Of a DNA stretch of 64,000 nucleotides, positions 30,657-42,133 are shown one piece after another. Position 1 is the stretch's first letter; every line of letters starts with the position of its first letter. The notes beneath the pieces are model-generated. The model saw only the letters and a list, made by a program, of their open reading frames with translations. It searched no databases and was not told the origin of the DNA. The DNA comes from Pestalotiopsis fici W106-1 (taxonomy: Eukaryota; Ascomycota; Sordariomycetes; Amphisphaeriales; Sporocadaceae): assembly GCF_000516985.1 (NCBI RefSeq), contig NW_006917095.1:2361077-2425076 (forward strand). The letters run 5' to 3'. The translations under genes were made by a program, and so were the position numbers.

Positions 30657-33306
30657 ATTGCAAACCGAGGATTTTGAGCACAAGAAGGACATACAAGTGT
30701 CGGTAGTCTTTGGGAACTTGCATACCGGAGTATACGAGGTGCTCTCATGGTCGAGTGTTTGTTTTATTTAGCATCCTTAGAGCTGTAGCACAAGAACAAA
30801 TGTTTAATCCAACAAAGTCTTGAGCCATTGTCGTGAACAAGAATGTCAAGTGCTGTTAAGTACTACAAAGCAAAGCAAGTCACGAAGCCAGATGGTATTG
30901 TCGTAATTATGGCCGACATATATTGTAAGGGTGCTGGTCCGGCGGAAACTGCAATTTCTCGAGGTCTAAGTCGTGATCCATTCTAATCTCAAGTGGAAGC
31001 AGCATTCATGAGTCGACCAGAGGATCATGGGTAGCAACACTCATCAATATAGGTCTCGGGATGTGACAACAAGAAATTGCGAAGGGCTCCACGCCATAGG
31101 CCAGGAGGTATCGCACTCAAAGAATGTTGTGCTGGTTTATTCTTGTCTGGTACGCTCGAGAATAAATAACGAGGGTATCCGGCTCAAGATCAGTCGTTGG
31201 AATAAACGAAGGCTGACCGAGCGTGGCAAAAGACGTGCTGATTTTAATCATGAACAGGGAGAAAGCAAAAGAGGAGTTATACTCGTTCAATCACAGTTAC
31301 CTTGCCTTACCTTGCCTAGGTATGTCTGTGGCACAGGTTGCCGATATGCCGGTACCCCTTCAACCCTTACGCCGTGCCTGGCCAGCCTGGCGCAGAGGAT
31401 AGGTTTAGCTGCAAGGCTGGTTGTAGAGAGGCACAGCTGGCGGTTTTTGATGCGCGCCCAGACTTGGTCCAGAATGTCTTTCAATATTCTTGGCACTGGC
31501 TAGGCGGAATGCCGTCGTAGCCGGATGCTGCTGCATGTGGTAACGAATTTCGGCTTGCAGGACTTTTTGGAATAAGCTGCTTGCTTGCGCCAATGCGACA
31601 CATTTGAGGTGGACGGCATGAGCGGCAGCAAGGAGAAAATGGGCTTGGGACAGTCCACGACAAGATGACTGACTGTCAAGCTTCTCTTGAGGAAAAGATG
31701 GGGATACCACCCTGCACACACAAGGTGTGGTGATTTAAGCTTTCTTGCAGAAGCTGCTGGGTTTCAACAGGGCGTCGTTGGCAGAAAGATTAGAAAGATG
31801 AGGGAGCAGACGTTATTATGTGTATGTTTCGGTCGACGGAGAGAAATTTGTGTGTGGTGGTCGGGCGGCTGCTTGGTCCACTCAAGTTGCTGGATTCGGG
31901 CCAATCGGCGCGCCTGGGGTAATGATACCCACCTATCGTTTGGCAACCGGGCGACACGTTGGAAATCCTTCAAAGTTTTGGGATGATTGCCAAGCAAAAC
32001 CGCGTCGTTGATCCGGTCAGCTTGAATTTTCATTTGTAGAAATGTCTTTTTTTTTGTCCCTTTTCTTTTCTACATCTACGCCCTCTGCTCTTTTTTCCAG
32101 GTGTGGAACCTTGGCAGTGCATAATACTACTACCATGAGAAGAAGCCTCATTCAAGCCTTACACGCGACTACGGACAAATATCAAGGCCTACCGCATTGA
32201 ACAAGAAGTGAAGCCGCCGGCCCTTTTGAGAGTTACATTACCATGGGCTCTCTGTGTCCGGAGTTACGAGGTCGATTCTCGACGCGCCTGTTCTCTTATC
32301 TCTTGGAAAATGGAGAAGGCCCACTCTTTACGCGGCCAGAAAGTTCCCAGGGCTGCGGGAGCGGGCTGAAAAGAAGCGACCATGGAGCAACGCGAAAGCG
32401 ACAAGAGAAAGAAAAAAAAAAAAGATACCATGTGCTCGCGTGCCATATTTCCTTCTTCTGAACTGGATGTTAGATGCGGTCCGGACCTATCGGAGCCTCG
32501 GAGCCAAGGAAACACGACAGGTCTCCAGTCAGCAGAACCACATCAAAATTATACGTACAGACGAGGCCAAGACCCAAATGCAGCATCCCTCCAAAAAATG
32601 TTATTCGATCCAGGCTTTTACTTGTTCGACCCCCCCAGCTTGTCTGTCTGGGCACTCTGAAATAACGCTGACCAGGTAAGGCCCAGGTAGGTGACCTCCT
32701 TGATAATGTTCTTTATGTTCGGTCTTTTTTTTTTTTTTGCTCTCCCTCTACAACCACACCTTTTTCAAGATACAGGTCCGCCACTTAGCTACTCTATCGT
32801 CTTGGCAAAGCCGCCTAGGGACCCTCCACCTCTCTGGGGGTCCCTTCCAGGGCCCAGGAATGGGATTTATCTTAGTTGTAGAAATAATAATGGGTTCCAC
32901 CGAAAAAACGGTCTGTCGCGATTCCTTTGCGAGAGAGAGACAGAAAAAAATAACAGTAGCGTTGTTGTCTTCGTCGTCGTCGGGGGAAAGAGTGCAACAA
33001 CGAACCGACCCTTCCTCTTACTCCGGTTCACCCATATTTTCTCCTGTGGTCGGTTGTTTGTTTGATTGCTTTCTTCTTATTCCAATGGTTGATTCTTGAT
33101 CATCCATTTTTGACTCATCAATTTTTGGGGGATCGCCCAATTCTCACCAATACTTTTCTCTTTCTTTTCTTGGTGAGCTTGGTGCCGTTTGATGATTTCT
33201 TAATTCGATACGCCGCTTTTCACCACAAAAAGCCCCCGACAGATTTGAGCATCAGTCTCGCGCCGGCGAAGACTAGGTGTTCAACTGATTAATCCAAACA
33301 ATTTCA
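30657..33306. other. 2.65 kb intergenic region between CPY and the Cas1p-type gene
   Basis: No gene recognised. It contains a 10-bp tandem repeat ttaccttgcc x2 followed by TAGGTA (31297-31322) and the reverse motif AGGTAAGGC-CCAGGTAGGT at 32674-32693. T-rich runs (32046-32056, 32728-32741) and a C/T-rich stretch (32900-33300) probably form the leader of the downstream gene. Short overlapping frames at 31405-31721 and 32243-33099 have no family resemblance. Confidence 0.4.
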
Positions 33307-36075
33307 ATGCCGCCAGAAAAGATCAGAAGGGCATCGGAGCCACGGGACACTTCTAGAGGATTGCCACCTACCATCTATCGCCTCGCTGTTCTGCTCATCC
33401 CTATCACAATAGCCATTTGGTGCAACCTGGCATATCTCTCAAGTACGATACCAATCTTAACAACTCCCTTCAACACGATATTGTTGACTTTGCAAAGAGA
33501 AATTGATTACTAAACAAACTGTCCAGGAAATGATCCATTTCACTGTCGCACGCTTTTGAGCGACGGAGCATGGGCATCTCATACAGGACCCCGAGATCCT
33601 GAACAGGACTTTGCAAAATGGGAACCTCACAATTGTCGCATGATTGAGTACTCGAGGGGCCAGTTCCACGATTGCCTCGGTGGTCGGAGGGTCGTCTTTG
33701 CCGGCGATTCGACCATGAGACAGGTCTACTGGGCTGCTGCCACCCGGCTCGACCACATGAAAGCTCACGTTGCCTTGCTTGATGTAGTTGTCGACGACAG
33801 CAAACACGACAATCTCTACTTTGAAGCCGAGGGCGTCAAGCTGGAATTCGTCTGGGACCCATGGCTCAACTCATCCTACCTTCACGACGAGCTCTTGAAA
33901 TTTCGAGCCCAGGAAACCTTTGCCGATTATGGAGTTGTGAAATCAAAGGATGAAGAGTCGGCTGCTCTCGTGGTTCTGGGTGCCCCGGGCCTATGGGCTG
34001 CTCGTCACGGCGGTGACGATTATTTTGCCATCTTCAAACGTGGCATCGAAGCAATGAGAATTCATTTCGGCTCCACCTTGCAAGACTCCCTGGTGTCTCC
34101 TACAAAGGACTTTCGCAGAAATAATGATTTGGCTCCGAATCAAATTCTTCTCGCACCCGTGCAAGAACCTTGGTACGACTCGCTTTCTGCTGACCGTGCT
34201 CAGACCATCAAGCCCGAGAAGGTGGACAGGATGAATGCGTACCTTGCAAAGTGGTCCTCAGAAGAGCAGTCTCATATCCTTTGGGCTTACAATCAAATGA
34301 CCAAGGGGGACGAAAGCGCGTACGAGGTGAATGGAATCCACGTTCTGGATCGAATTGCTGAGCGTAAAATTGACATTGCTCTCAACGCTCGCTGCAACTC
34401 TGCGACCGGGCATCGAATTCCTCAACAAGCGTCATGCTGTGTTCGTTACCCAAAGTTGAATATGCTTCAGAAGTCAATGATTGCGGCTGCCTTTATCTTG
34501 GCAATTGTCCTTGGAGTTCGCCACGGTGTCAGCTCATTATTTTCGCTTCGATCCGACAATATTCCCGGACTCGTCTTCTGCATTCTCGCGATATTGGTCT
34601 ACTGTCATGTCACTGACAGACGACACGAGTTCCTCCGACTCGATCGGCACTATGACTCATTCAAGTTCTTGATGAGCTGCTGCATCTTCTGGGCAACAAG
34701 CTTGCTCTCATGGCGCAGTGATAGCCAGCCCGCAGACCAAGTATCGAAATCGCGACGCGAGTCAACTGTACAGAACGACAAGGGTTTTCTTTCCCGCGAG
34801 CAGTCGAACGAGTGGAAAGGTTGGATGCAATGTCTGATCTTGATCTACCACTTCAATTATGCTTCGCAGACCTTGTGGGTATACAAGCTGATACGAGTGC
34901 TTGTGTCAGCTTACATCTTTCTGTCTGGCTATGGCCATACCATGTACCTGTTGAAGACGGAAGACTTCTCGTTCCGCCGGGTGGCCGCCACTTTGTTCCG
35001 CCTCAATTTCCTCAGCGCGGTATTGCCATACATGATGAGCACTAGCTACAACTTTTATTACTTTGCGCCAATCATTACGTTTTGGTACCTGGTTGTGTAC
35101 GTCACTCTTCGGGTGTTCAAGAGATACAACCAAGATCCTCTCAAACTCTTGGTCAAGCTGGTGCTCGCAGCCATCATTGCAACCCCTGTGATATTCATCC
35201 CGCAGCCTCTGCAGTTGTTGAGCACGATATGCCGCGTCGTCTTTCACAGCCAGTGGGACTCGAAAGAGGTCAGCTTCAGACTGAGAATTGATCGCTATAT
35301 CGTCTTTTTTGGCATGATGACGGCATCAATTGTCCATCGCATGTCTGTCCTGAGAGCCAACTCTGTGATTCCAGAATGGTCACAGTTGGTAGATCCCCGG
35401 GTTGGCGATTCCAGCGCCATTGACCCATTGCTGGCCATCCTGGAGTTCCCTGATGCTCTGAGCAAGCCAATCAAGCCACTGGCATGTGGATGCGCCGCGC
35501 TTTTCATCCTCTGTTTCACTACCGTCACACAGACGGCAATAGGTAGCAAGGAAATGTACAATGCAGTACATGCGCTGACATCATGGGTTCCCATCATTTC
35601 CTTTCTGATTCTGCGAAACTCGCATAGGCGACTGAGAAACGCACATCTAGCATTGCCGGCAGCATTTGGAGGCATATCTCTGGAGCTCTATATTCTTCAG
35701 TATCATATCTGGCTGGGAGGCGATGCAACGGCGAAGCTTAGTATGGGTCTGGGAGACCGCTTTGGAAGTCGCAGCTGGTTGGCTGTACCGAACAAATACC
35801 TTGAGCCACTCCTCATCGGTGGCATGTTCATCTGCATTAGTGTTTATGCGCGATATGCCACGGAGGCATTGACCAAGCGACTATTCTACAGCACAACACC
35901 ACATGAGGATGTCAATGGCGACTCGGGCCTAGCTAGCAAGGAACGGGCAGCAGGTGGCGGTCAATATGCTGAGGCTGGTTGGCTTAGCAAGTCGGGACAA
36001 CTCGTGAGAATGGACGTGCGTGCAACAGTTTTGGGGATTGTCGCTCTTGTGTGGCTAGGAAACATGATATCGTGA
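33307..36075 (+). CDS. Cas1p-type polysaccharide O-acetyltransferase (PC-esterase + 10-TM acyltransferase)
   Basis: Two exons: 33307-33442 and 33527-36075 (84-nt intron), giving 894 residues. A short cytosolic N-terminus and a signal anchor (about 21-45) precede a lumenal PC-esterase domain with FHCRTLLSDGAWASH, HNCRMIEY and the nucleophile motif GDSTMRQ (Ser107). The domain's His block reads VNGIHVLD (Asn314, His317). After RCNSATGHRIPQQASCC, about twelve hydrophobic segments form the Cas1p membrane acyltransferase, including WKGWMQCLILIYHFNYASQT, which carries a conserved His, and AAFGGISLELYILQYHIWLG near the end. The family includes Cryptococcus CAS1 (capsule O-acetylation) and animal CASD1 (sialic acid O-acetylation), acting in the Golgi. 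The acceptor glycan here is unknown. An Asn replaces the usual Asp of Asp-x-x-His. Confidence 0.9.
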
Positions 36076-37097
36076 TTGTCCATGGTGGATAACAATTCAT
36101 AGTTGAAGGACGAAGCTGATGAAGCAATGTTGGCATGAGATACCCCCTCTTTTTGGTCGTACACGTTTTTACAGTACACAAATAATAATGTTTTCACTAG
36201 AACGGATAAGACCTTCTATTGCTCACTTTCCCGTTACGTTGGCAGTTGTAGATATTTAAATTTGCTTGATTACGTTGCATATTTTCTGTGAGGCGAAGGA
36301 CAACCTTGAATTCTTATGATGCCCCTCTTCTATTGACTATATTTAGATGGTCGTCACAGGGGTCGAGGCAAAGTTAGCAATGGGCGGTGTGATGGGCATT
36401 CCTTCGGGCGGACCTAACATTTGTTTATCATTGCTTAGAAGCTACATTGTCAGACCGGCCAATTGTTTCTACGAATGTGGATTCCACATTGTGCTAGAGA
36501 TGGACAAATTGACAAATACGTACACACAATACTCTATAATGAAAGGGATCTCTTTACCCCTTGCACGGGCAATTCAATATCACCCCTTGGTGGAACAATC
36601 GGGATGCGGATAGAAACTTTTCGTGGATGAGTGTTCAAGACAATGACTTGATGTAGGCATATGAGGCTCAGAAGCTACCTGAATGGGCAATCTTGCCGGT
36701 TGCAGGGATGTTGTTGCTTGCATGGTTGAGGAACCCCGTCCTCATGCACTGGAGTTATTAATACCTAGTAAACATGAACGGGGCCCGTTGAGAATAAGTC
36801 TGTCCAATCAGCGTGCTCGAATGATTTTATACAAATATAGTCTCTCTCCTCGACTTGATCATCTCCTCCTCTCTCTTGACCCATCTTGTCCTTGCTTTTG
36901 AGTCGAGACCTGATCCGTGTGTCCAGTCTTACTTACGTATCTGGTTCAATGGGCCCAATTGTTCTCTTCAACTACCTGTATTACACATACGTCTTTACCC
37001 ACATTTGATTCCAAAGGAACCCAAAAAGGTCACCACATTGCAACGTTGCTGAAATTTATCCCAGAAAGCGAAAGGAAAAACAAAAAGAAGAAGAAAA
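36076..37097. other. Intergenic region, Cas1p-type gene / GFA gene
   Basis: A 1.0 kb spacer without a recognisable gene. 36076-36330 is A/T-rich probable 3' flank. A C/T-rich then A/G-rich leader directly precedes the next start (about 36840-37097). Confidence 0.4.
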
Positions 37098-37758
37098 ATG
37101 GCTACAACAACCCCCAAGACGGGCTCATGTCTCTGCGGCGCCGTGAAAGTCAAAGTCACAGGACAGCCCGTTTTTGTCAATCTATGCCATTGCATCAACT
37201 GCCAAAAAGCCACGGGCACTCTTTTTAATTCATCTGCCACCTATCAGGCCGAGGTAAGAATAATTCCCTCTACCGCAAATAAGTGTGAATTTTTTTTCCT
37301 TTCTTTTCACAAAAACTAACCCTGTGGCGTTTTCTCTGTATGGATAGGACGTTGAATTTACCTGCACATCCCCCGATATCATCCAGGAATTCCAGGTTTC
37401 CAATACTGCGACAGGAAGCCCGCTTTCAAGATTCTTTGTAAGTACCTCAAGTTGCCGCCCCAATCGTCTCAATCTCCCTTCCCTCTTCCACGGCCCCTGA
37501 CAAGTGTCCACAAAAATGGGAAAGAAAATATACTAACATGAACAGTGCCGAGTCTGCGGTTCCAAAGTCAGAAACAAGTCCGGAATGGGTGGGGAAAAAT
37601 ATGTCACGATTCCCTTTGGCATTCTTGACGACAAGTCGGGCCTCAAGCCACAGTATGAGTTCTTTTGTGCAAATCGCGAGGACTGGTTTGGCGATTTTGA
37701 CGGCGTGCCTCGGGCCAATGGCATGGAGCCCGTATTGGCAATGGCACAGGGCTCTTGA
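37098..37758 (+). CDS. GFA/CENP-V-family zinc-binding enzyme (glutathione-dependent formaldehyde-activating-like)
   Basis: Three exons: 37098-37253, 37348-37437 and 37546-37758, all phase 0, giving 152 residues. Zinc-binding cysteines are all present: GSCLCGAV (Cys11, Cys13), LCHCINCQKATG (Cys30, Cys32, Cys35) and CRVCGSK (Cys83, Cys86). The third exon adds KYVTIPFGILDD and the typical HxD-like C-terminal region as NREDWFGDF. The family takes its name from S-hydroxymethylglutathione-forming enzymes, but most fungal members have no proven substrate. Length is normal. Each exon is a multiple of three, so exon skipping would not break frame but would remove zinc ligands if exon 3 were lost. Confidence 0.88.
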
Positions 37759-38270
37759 TTGTTCTGTTGTTGAGTTAATGCAGGCGACAAGTTGCGGGAG
37801 GTGAGGCAAGTCATGCTCTGCTGGGTTGAAACACATGATACCAAGTTAGCTTGCCTTGGGGAGTGCCAGGTTTCACAGTACGCCAGCAGAGTAGTGGCAA
37901 AGGGTAGAGCGATTGAAAAGCAACTTAACAATTCACGGTGTCGGCAAGCGTGCAGGGAGTTGGTTTGCTCTTCTCTGTATAAGAAAAGTGAATACTATGG
38001 TTAATTACATGAATTACAAATACCATTCCTCAAACACAATAACCACTGATCCACTGAGCAATAATAGTCTGCCAGTGCGCTGTCTGTGTCAAGTCACAGC
38101 GCAGGAAAGCAATTGGTGAACCTTTTTGCTGGGTGCACCGACCCAGAGTCGCTTCATCAAATGCCCAAACGCAGAATGAAAAAAAATATCACAGAATCGC
38201 CCAAGCCGAAATCATGTTGCTTGCTCGTCCACGCCTTTTGGACGGTCCAGGATGACGTTAAAGTTGGCGA
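37759..38270. other. Convergent intergenic region
   Basis: About 510 nt between the stop codons of the GFA gene and the next minus-strand gene. No coding or repeat content was seen. Confidence 0.4.
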
Positions 38271-39498
38271 TTAGTCATCGCCCTCAGAGTTTCCGCCTTC
38301 AGAGTTGCCAACAATTCTTTTCTTCAACCATCTCTGCAATCCTGCTTGATCTTCCATGCTGCACAGCTCGGTGACACGGCGCCTATTGGCCAGCATCACA
38401 TGGACACTCTTGAGACCACGTAGGGAAGACAGTTCCTCGAATCCAAGGGCTTCGGGGAAGGATGCCTTGGCAACAAGACGGGCAAAGGATTCACGGATGA
38501 GTTTCTCGCGCTTGGTGGGCTCCTTCATCGTCGTTTTCGCAACCACCACGGTCAAGTCCTCGACGGAACAATTGCGCAGTTCCTTGATGTCCTTGTCGGC
38601 ATTCGGTCCCCACCAATGGAATAGGATCTCTGTCATAAAGGTTTTCAGTATGTGATCTTTATATTACGAGAAAGAAAAAAAGAGAATTTTGTTGAAAATT
38701 TCCATGTTTCAGGGAAAGATAGAGAAACGTTTTGTGACGGAGAGAAAGGAAGCAAGAAAATTCTGTGAAACTAACTGTGAACATGATTGCGAAAAAAGGC
38801 AGAGCTGCGAAGACTTGCGCCCATCTCACAAGCGCATTGGAAGGAGATGGTCTACGCGCCTGCGTCAGTATTGTCCAACAAACCTTGATCATTTACCAGA
38901 CTTACGCTGGTATTATAGAGACATTGCAGAACCTCATGATTGAAATGCTTGGAAACGGTTGCCAGAGCACCGATGTGTGGCATCAATATCAGTGATCGGC
39001 TGTCCTTGGGGCAGCTGCAGTCCGTCTTCTTGTGCAAGTGAGTCAGAACACGGGCCTTGTAGTAGTACTCTCTGCTGTACAGGCATAGCTCGAGGATTCG
39101 ACGGCGGACTTCCAGAGGCAGCTTCATAAAGAACGGGAAACCCCCGTCGGAAAGAGGCTTGTCTATGCTGGATCAGTAGACTGCTCGAGGTGGTAGATAT
39201 CTGGACATGAAGTAGCAGGCTTACCTGCAATGCTGACAATCTCGCCACACATCTCGATGATGTTCAAGACGTACTTTGATTCCTCGGGCTTTTTTTGCAT
39301 GATGGAGGCAATCTTGACCATGGTCTGGATCACTGCTGCTCTGTTCTCACGGGACATGCGAACGCGACGACCCAATTCACTCTCATCGATGATGCCAGAC
39401 TTCCACTCATCATGGGAGCGGAGCATGTTTTGGGCATTCTTGTTGATGGTGTACTCGCTCATCTTGTTGAGCATTCGAAGCTCGTAGTAGGTCGACAT
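38271..39498 (-). CDS. 2EXR-like protein with helical N-terminal domain
   Basis: Four exons: 39498-39225, 39162-38906, 38851-38776 and 38629-38271, phase-consistent, giving 321 residues. A helical N-terminus (MSTYYELRMLNKMSEYTINK through IVSIAD, 1-92) is followed by FFMKLPLEVRRRILELCLYS, an F-box/2EXR-like opening, and PHIGALATVSKHFNHEVLQC. The third exon (25 codons plus one base) encodes TISFQCACEMGASLRSSAFF, which links to HKILFHWWGPNADKDIKELR. That joined pattern is what is expected after the strand-helix opening of this family. Introns 2 and 3 have clear branch sites (ATACTGACG, ATACTGAAA). Function is unknown. It is unlike the other 2EXR gene of the window in its long N-terminal helical region and short C-terminus. 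Confidence 0.75.
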
Positions 39499-41569
39499 GG
39501 TGGCGAATGGTGTCGAAGATTGCCAGGTACTGGGGCGCCGTGGACAGTTGGGTTCAGGAAGGGACGACAGTTGAGACTAGTTGGCGACAAAGAAAACTAC
39601 CTGAACATGTGCATCAGCCTGGAGATCATTGACGTGACAGACAAGCACTGTACATCAAGGGGAGTTGTTGTAGTTGACAGATTGGTGACGCCGCACGTGC
39701 TTGGCAGCAAAGTGGATTGATGCCCACAGAGAGTTGAGGCTGCCCGAGGCAGTGTGAGTGAGCTTTGGTGGATGAAAACAGCTGATGTGAACGCTTTCGG
39801 TGTTTCGGGGGTGACACGCGTCACAAGAAGTAAGAAAAATAATTTTTGGTATTGAATCTCGAAGCAGAACGTTGTGCCTTGGGCGATGAGCGAGGAGAAC
39901 AGTTGTGGGCGTGATGCCTTCGGTTAGTACTCTCCAGATTGGTGCGAAACGGGAGCAAGTGGTGGGATTCTTTTAGCAAATAGTACCTGACGAAAGAGGT
40001 TTCTGGGACAAGAAAAAAAAGTGGGCTGATACATCTCAATGAAATTCAAATGGTACGGATGGGAGAAAAGTCAACGGTCATGGTGACTGAATCCTCCAAG
40101 GTTCTGGTTGCCCCGGCCGCCAGTGGAGGGGGGAAACGGGGCCAAGATGATGTGAACACGGACGTGAGGGAAGGCGCGACGACAAGAAGCAACAACGATT
40201 AGCAACGGAAGGTACGCACAGCACCAGTGCGCACAACTATAGTGGACAATCAGAGCCTTGTCTGCCTACTGCTCACCAAGTGGATGACTGCTTGGTGTGA
40301 AGGCCAATCGATCAAGAAAGAATGTTTTGGTCAATTCACATCTTGTCTGCAATCATTGCTAGATTCAAGAATACGTGAGAGAATGGTAAAACAATGGGAG
40401 GCAAGCACCTTGATCAACTTCACATACCACCGCCTAGAAGGATAACGACATGAATTTGATTATATTGGTAGCATACGTCTTGATTTAGTGGCACAATGGC
40501 AGTGACTTTCCCGATCTGTCAAATGTATACACGGACATAGCTCTATGGCTATGATAGTCGAGAATGATTCGTCGCCCTCTTTGATCATATTTGAATATTG
40601 CGATAAGACAAGTCGCCCAAAGAAAAGTGCATTTATCTACATTGACAAACATGGACATGAGATGTCCCAATAAGGACAAAATGTGGGCTGTCTACAATCC
40701 GGCTGCCGGGCCTCTTGATAATCCTAGTTGACTAATACACAAGCTCATTGTCATGATCTACAAGATGATTGAGTCAAGTCTTGTGATGGACTATACTGAT
40801 ATGAAAAGGTCAAGGAAGGCTCCAATACTATCAAAGGAACCTCTTGGCCATTCATTAGGTATTACTTACAGTCTTGTAAGCTCATATGCAGTCTATGAAC
40901 ATGTCTCAGGTGAGGCTCAATATGTGATGACCCGTGGCCAATAATCTGCGTGGTTTTTTTTTTTTCTTTTTCAAGAAAAGTATAACTGAATGCGCTCTCA
41001 TGTATATGACAGCACCTTGTCAGTTGAACTCGCGCGTACACGAATATCTTTGCTGGCTGCGTATACTTGACCAAGGTAACGGGCAGACTCGAACATTTTT
41101 GCAAACTTGGTGGGATGCTTGGTGATGAGTCAAAGATATCACAATACAAGGAAGACATCGGCAGGACGTAGTTGCAGTACTTGTAGTAATTGCTTCTTCA
41201 CCAGTGACTGCCTCTCTCCAGCTCATGCATGGATGAGCCAGCTGATGAAGTAGTAGATAGCTCGTAATTAAAAGATCTTGGTGAGATAGATATATCCCAC
41301 ATGCATTCTTCGCCATGTTGTAGTCTTCTACAATCGTAATCATGCGTAACGGAACAGAACCGTCATCCATATCCAGATCTATACCCAAGACCAATCCTAG
41401 ACGCCATGTAGACCAAAAAAACCGTGAATGCTCATAATGCCATGCCTCCTTTCCAGGCTTCAGCCCTGCATGTCTCGTTGCTCAATCGTATTATGTGATG
41501 CACCCGGTTCACGCGGTCATGCATATACCAAATTGGTATCCAGCCACTTTAGGCTGGCAGATGCCCACT
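39499..41569. other. 2.1 kb intergenic region
   Basis: It contains the promoter of the 39498 gene and the 3' flank of the 42133 gene. Short frames on both strands are not conserved in appearance. A run of T (40951-40967) is the only simple repeat noted. Confidence 0.4.
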
Positions 41570-42133
41570 TCAGTGGAAATTCCTGTGGTGGAGGGAAAGA
41601 TTCGAGAAAGCATCGGCTGGGGGCATGCTGGGTCTGTCCTTGTCGGATTCCTCGCCTGATACTTCCCACGGTACATCCTCGACCAGCGAATTTCTATAGT
41701 GCGCATGTGTCTCTCTCCGATCTCCGTGGTGTTGGTGGTGTGAATGTGGAGCATAGTTTGAGTCAATGCTGGCCGTCCGCGATGCGCACGGGCTAATACC
41801 GCTAATGATGCTCCGGCCCCCGTAACTCGATTTCCTCTTGCCAAAGTCAAATGTGAAGTCGTCAAACATTCTTTGGTGCTCCAGGTTTTGTTGTGTAAAG
41901 GGACGGTTGATCCGCCTCTCCAGAGGCGTCATTTCTTGATAGTTGTTGGTGATGCTGGCCTTTTTCGGCTTGTTTGACCGAAGCCCGTTGGTCAAGGACC
42001 GCATGACGCGCACCGATCTCTTGCTGTTTAGCTCCGGCTCTTGGCTGCTGCCGACGGGTGTAACGGTTCCCGATGTGTCGCTGTTGCTGCTCTCGCCAGA
42101 GCTCCCCGAGTGCTTTCTTCGCCACAAGCCCAT
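41570..42133 (-). CDS. Small basic, Ser-rich fungal protein of unknown function
   Basis: Single exon, 187 residues, starting MGLWRRKHSGSSGESSNSDT. Predicted mostly disordered: Ser-rich N-terminus, basic middle (SNKPKKASITNNYQEMTPLE), then NRPFTQQNLEHQRMFDDFTF and a His-rich stretch (APHSHHQHHGDRRETHAHYR). The coherent composition, the ATG with Gly-Leu (a possible N-myristoylation context, MGLW) and a clean single frame argue for a real gene, but I do not recognise the family. It is the last gene before the 8.7 kb gap. Confidence 0.6.
   Translation of the reverse strand: MGLWRRKHSGSSGESSNSDTSGTVTPVGSSQEPELNSKRSVRVMRSLTNGLRSNKPKKASITNNYQEMTPLERRINRPFTQQNLEHQRMFDDFTFDFGKRKSSYGGRSIISGISPCASRTASIDSNYAPHSHHQHHGDRRETHAHYRNSLVEDVPWEVSGEESDKDRPSMPPADAFSNLSLHHRNFH

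Noticed and set aside
29478..30692. 404-codon frame antisense to carboxypeptidase Y
   Set aside because: Sense strand is a complete CPY with all catalytic motifs; the antisense frame is a result of codon bias.
31405..31721. Minus-strand helical-looking frame (ALAQASSLFQKVLQAEIRYH)
   Set aside because: Considered as an LYR-type small protein, but the diagnostic motif is absent and no splice structure could be built.
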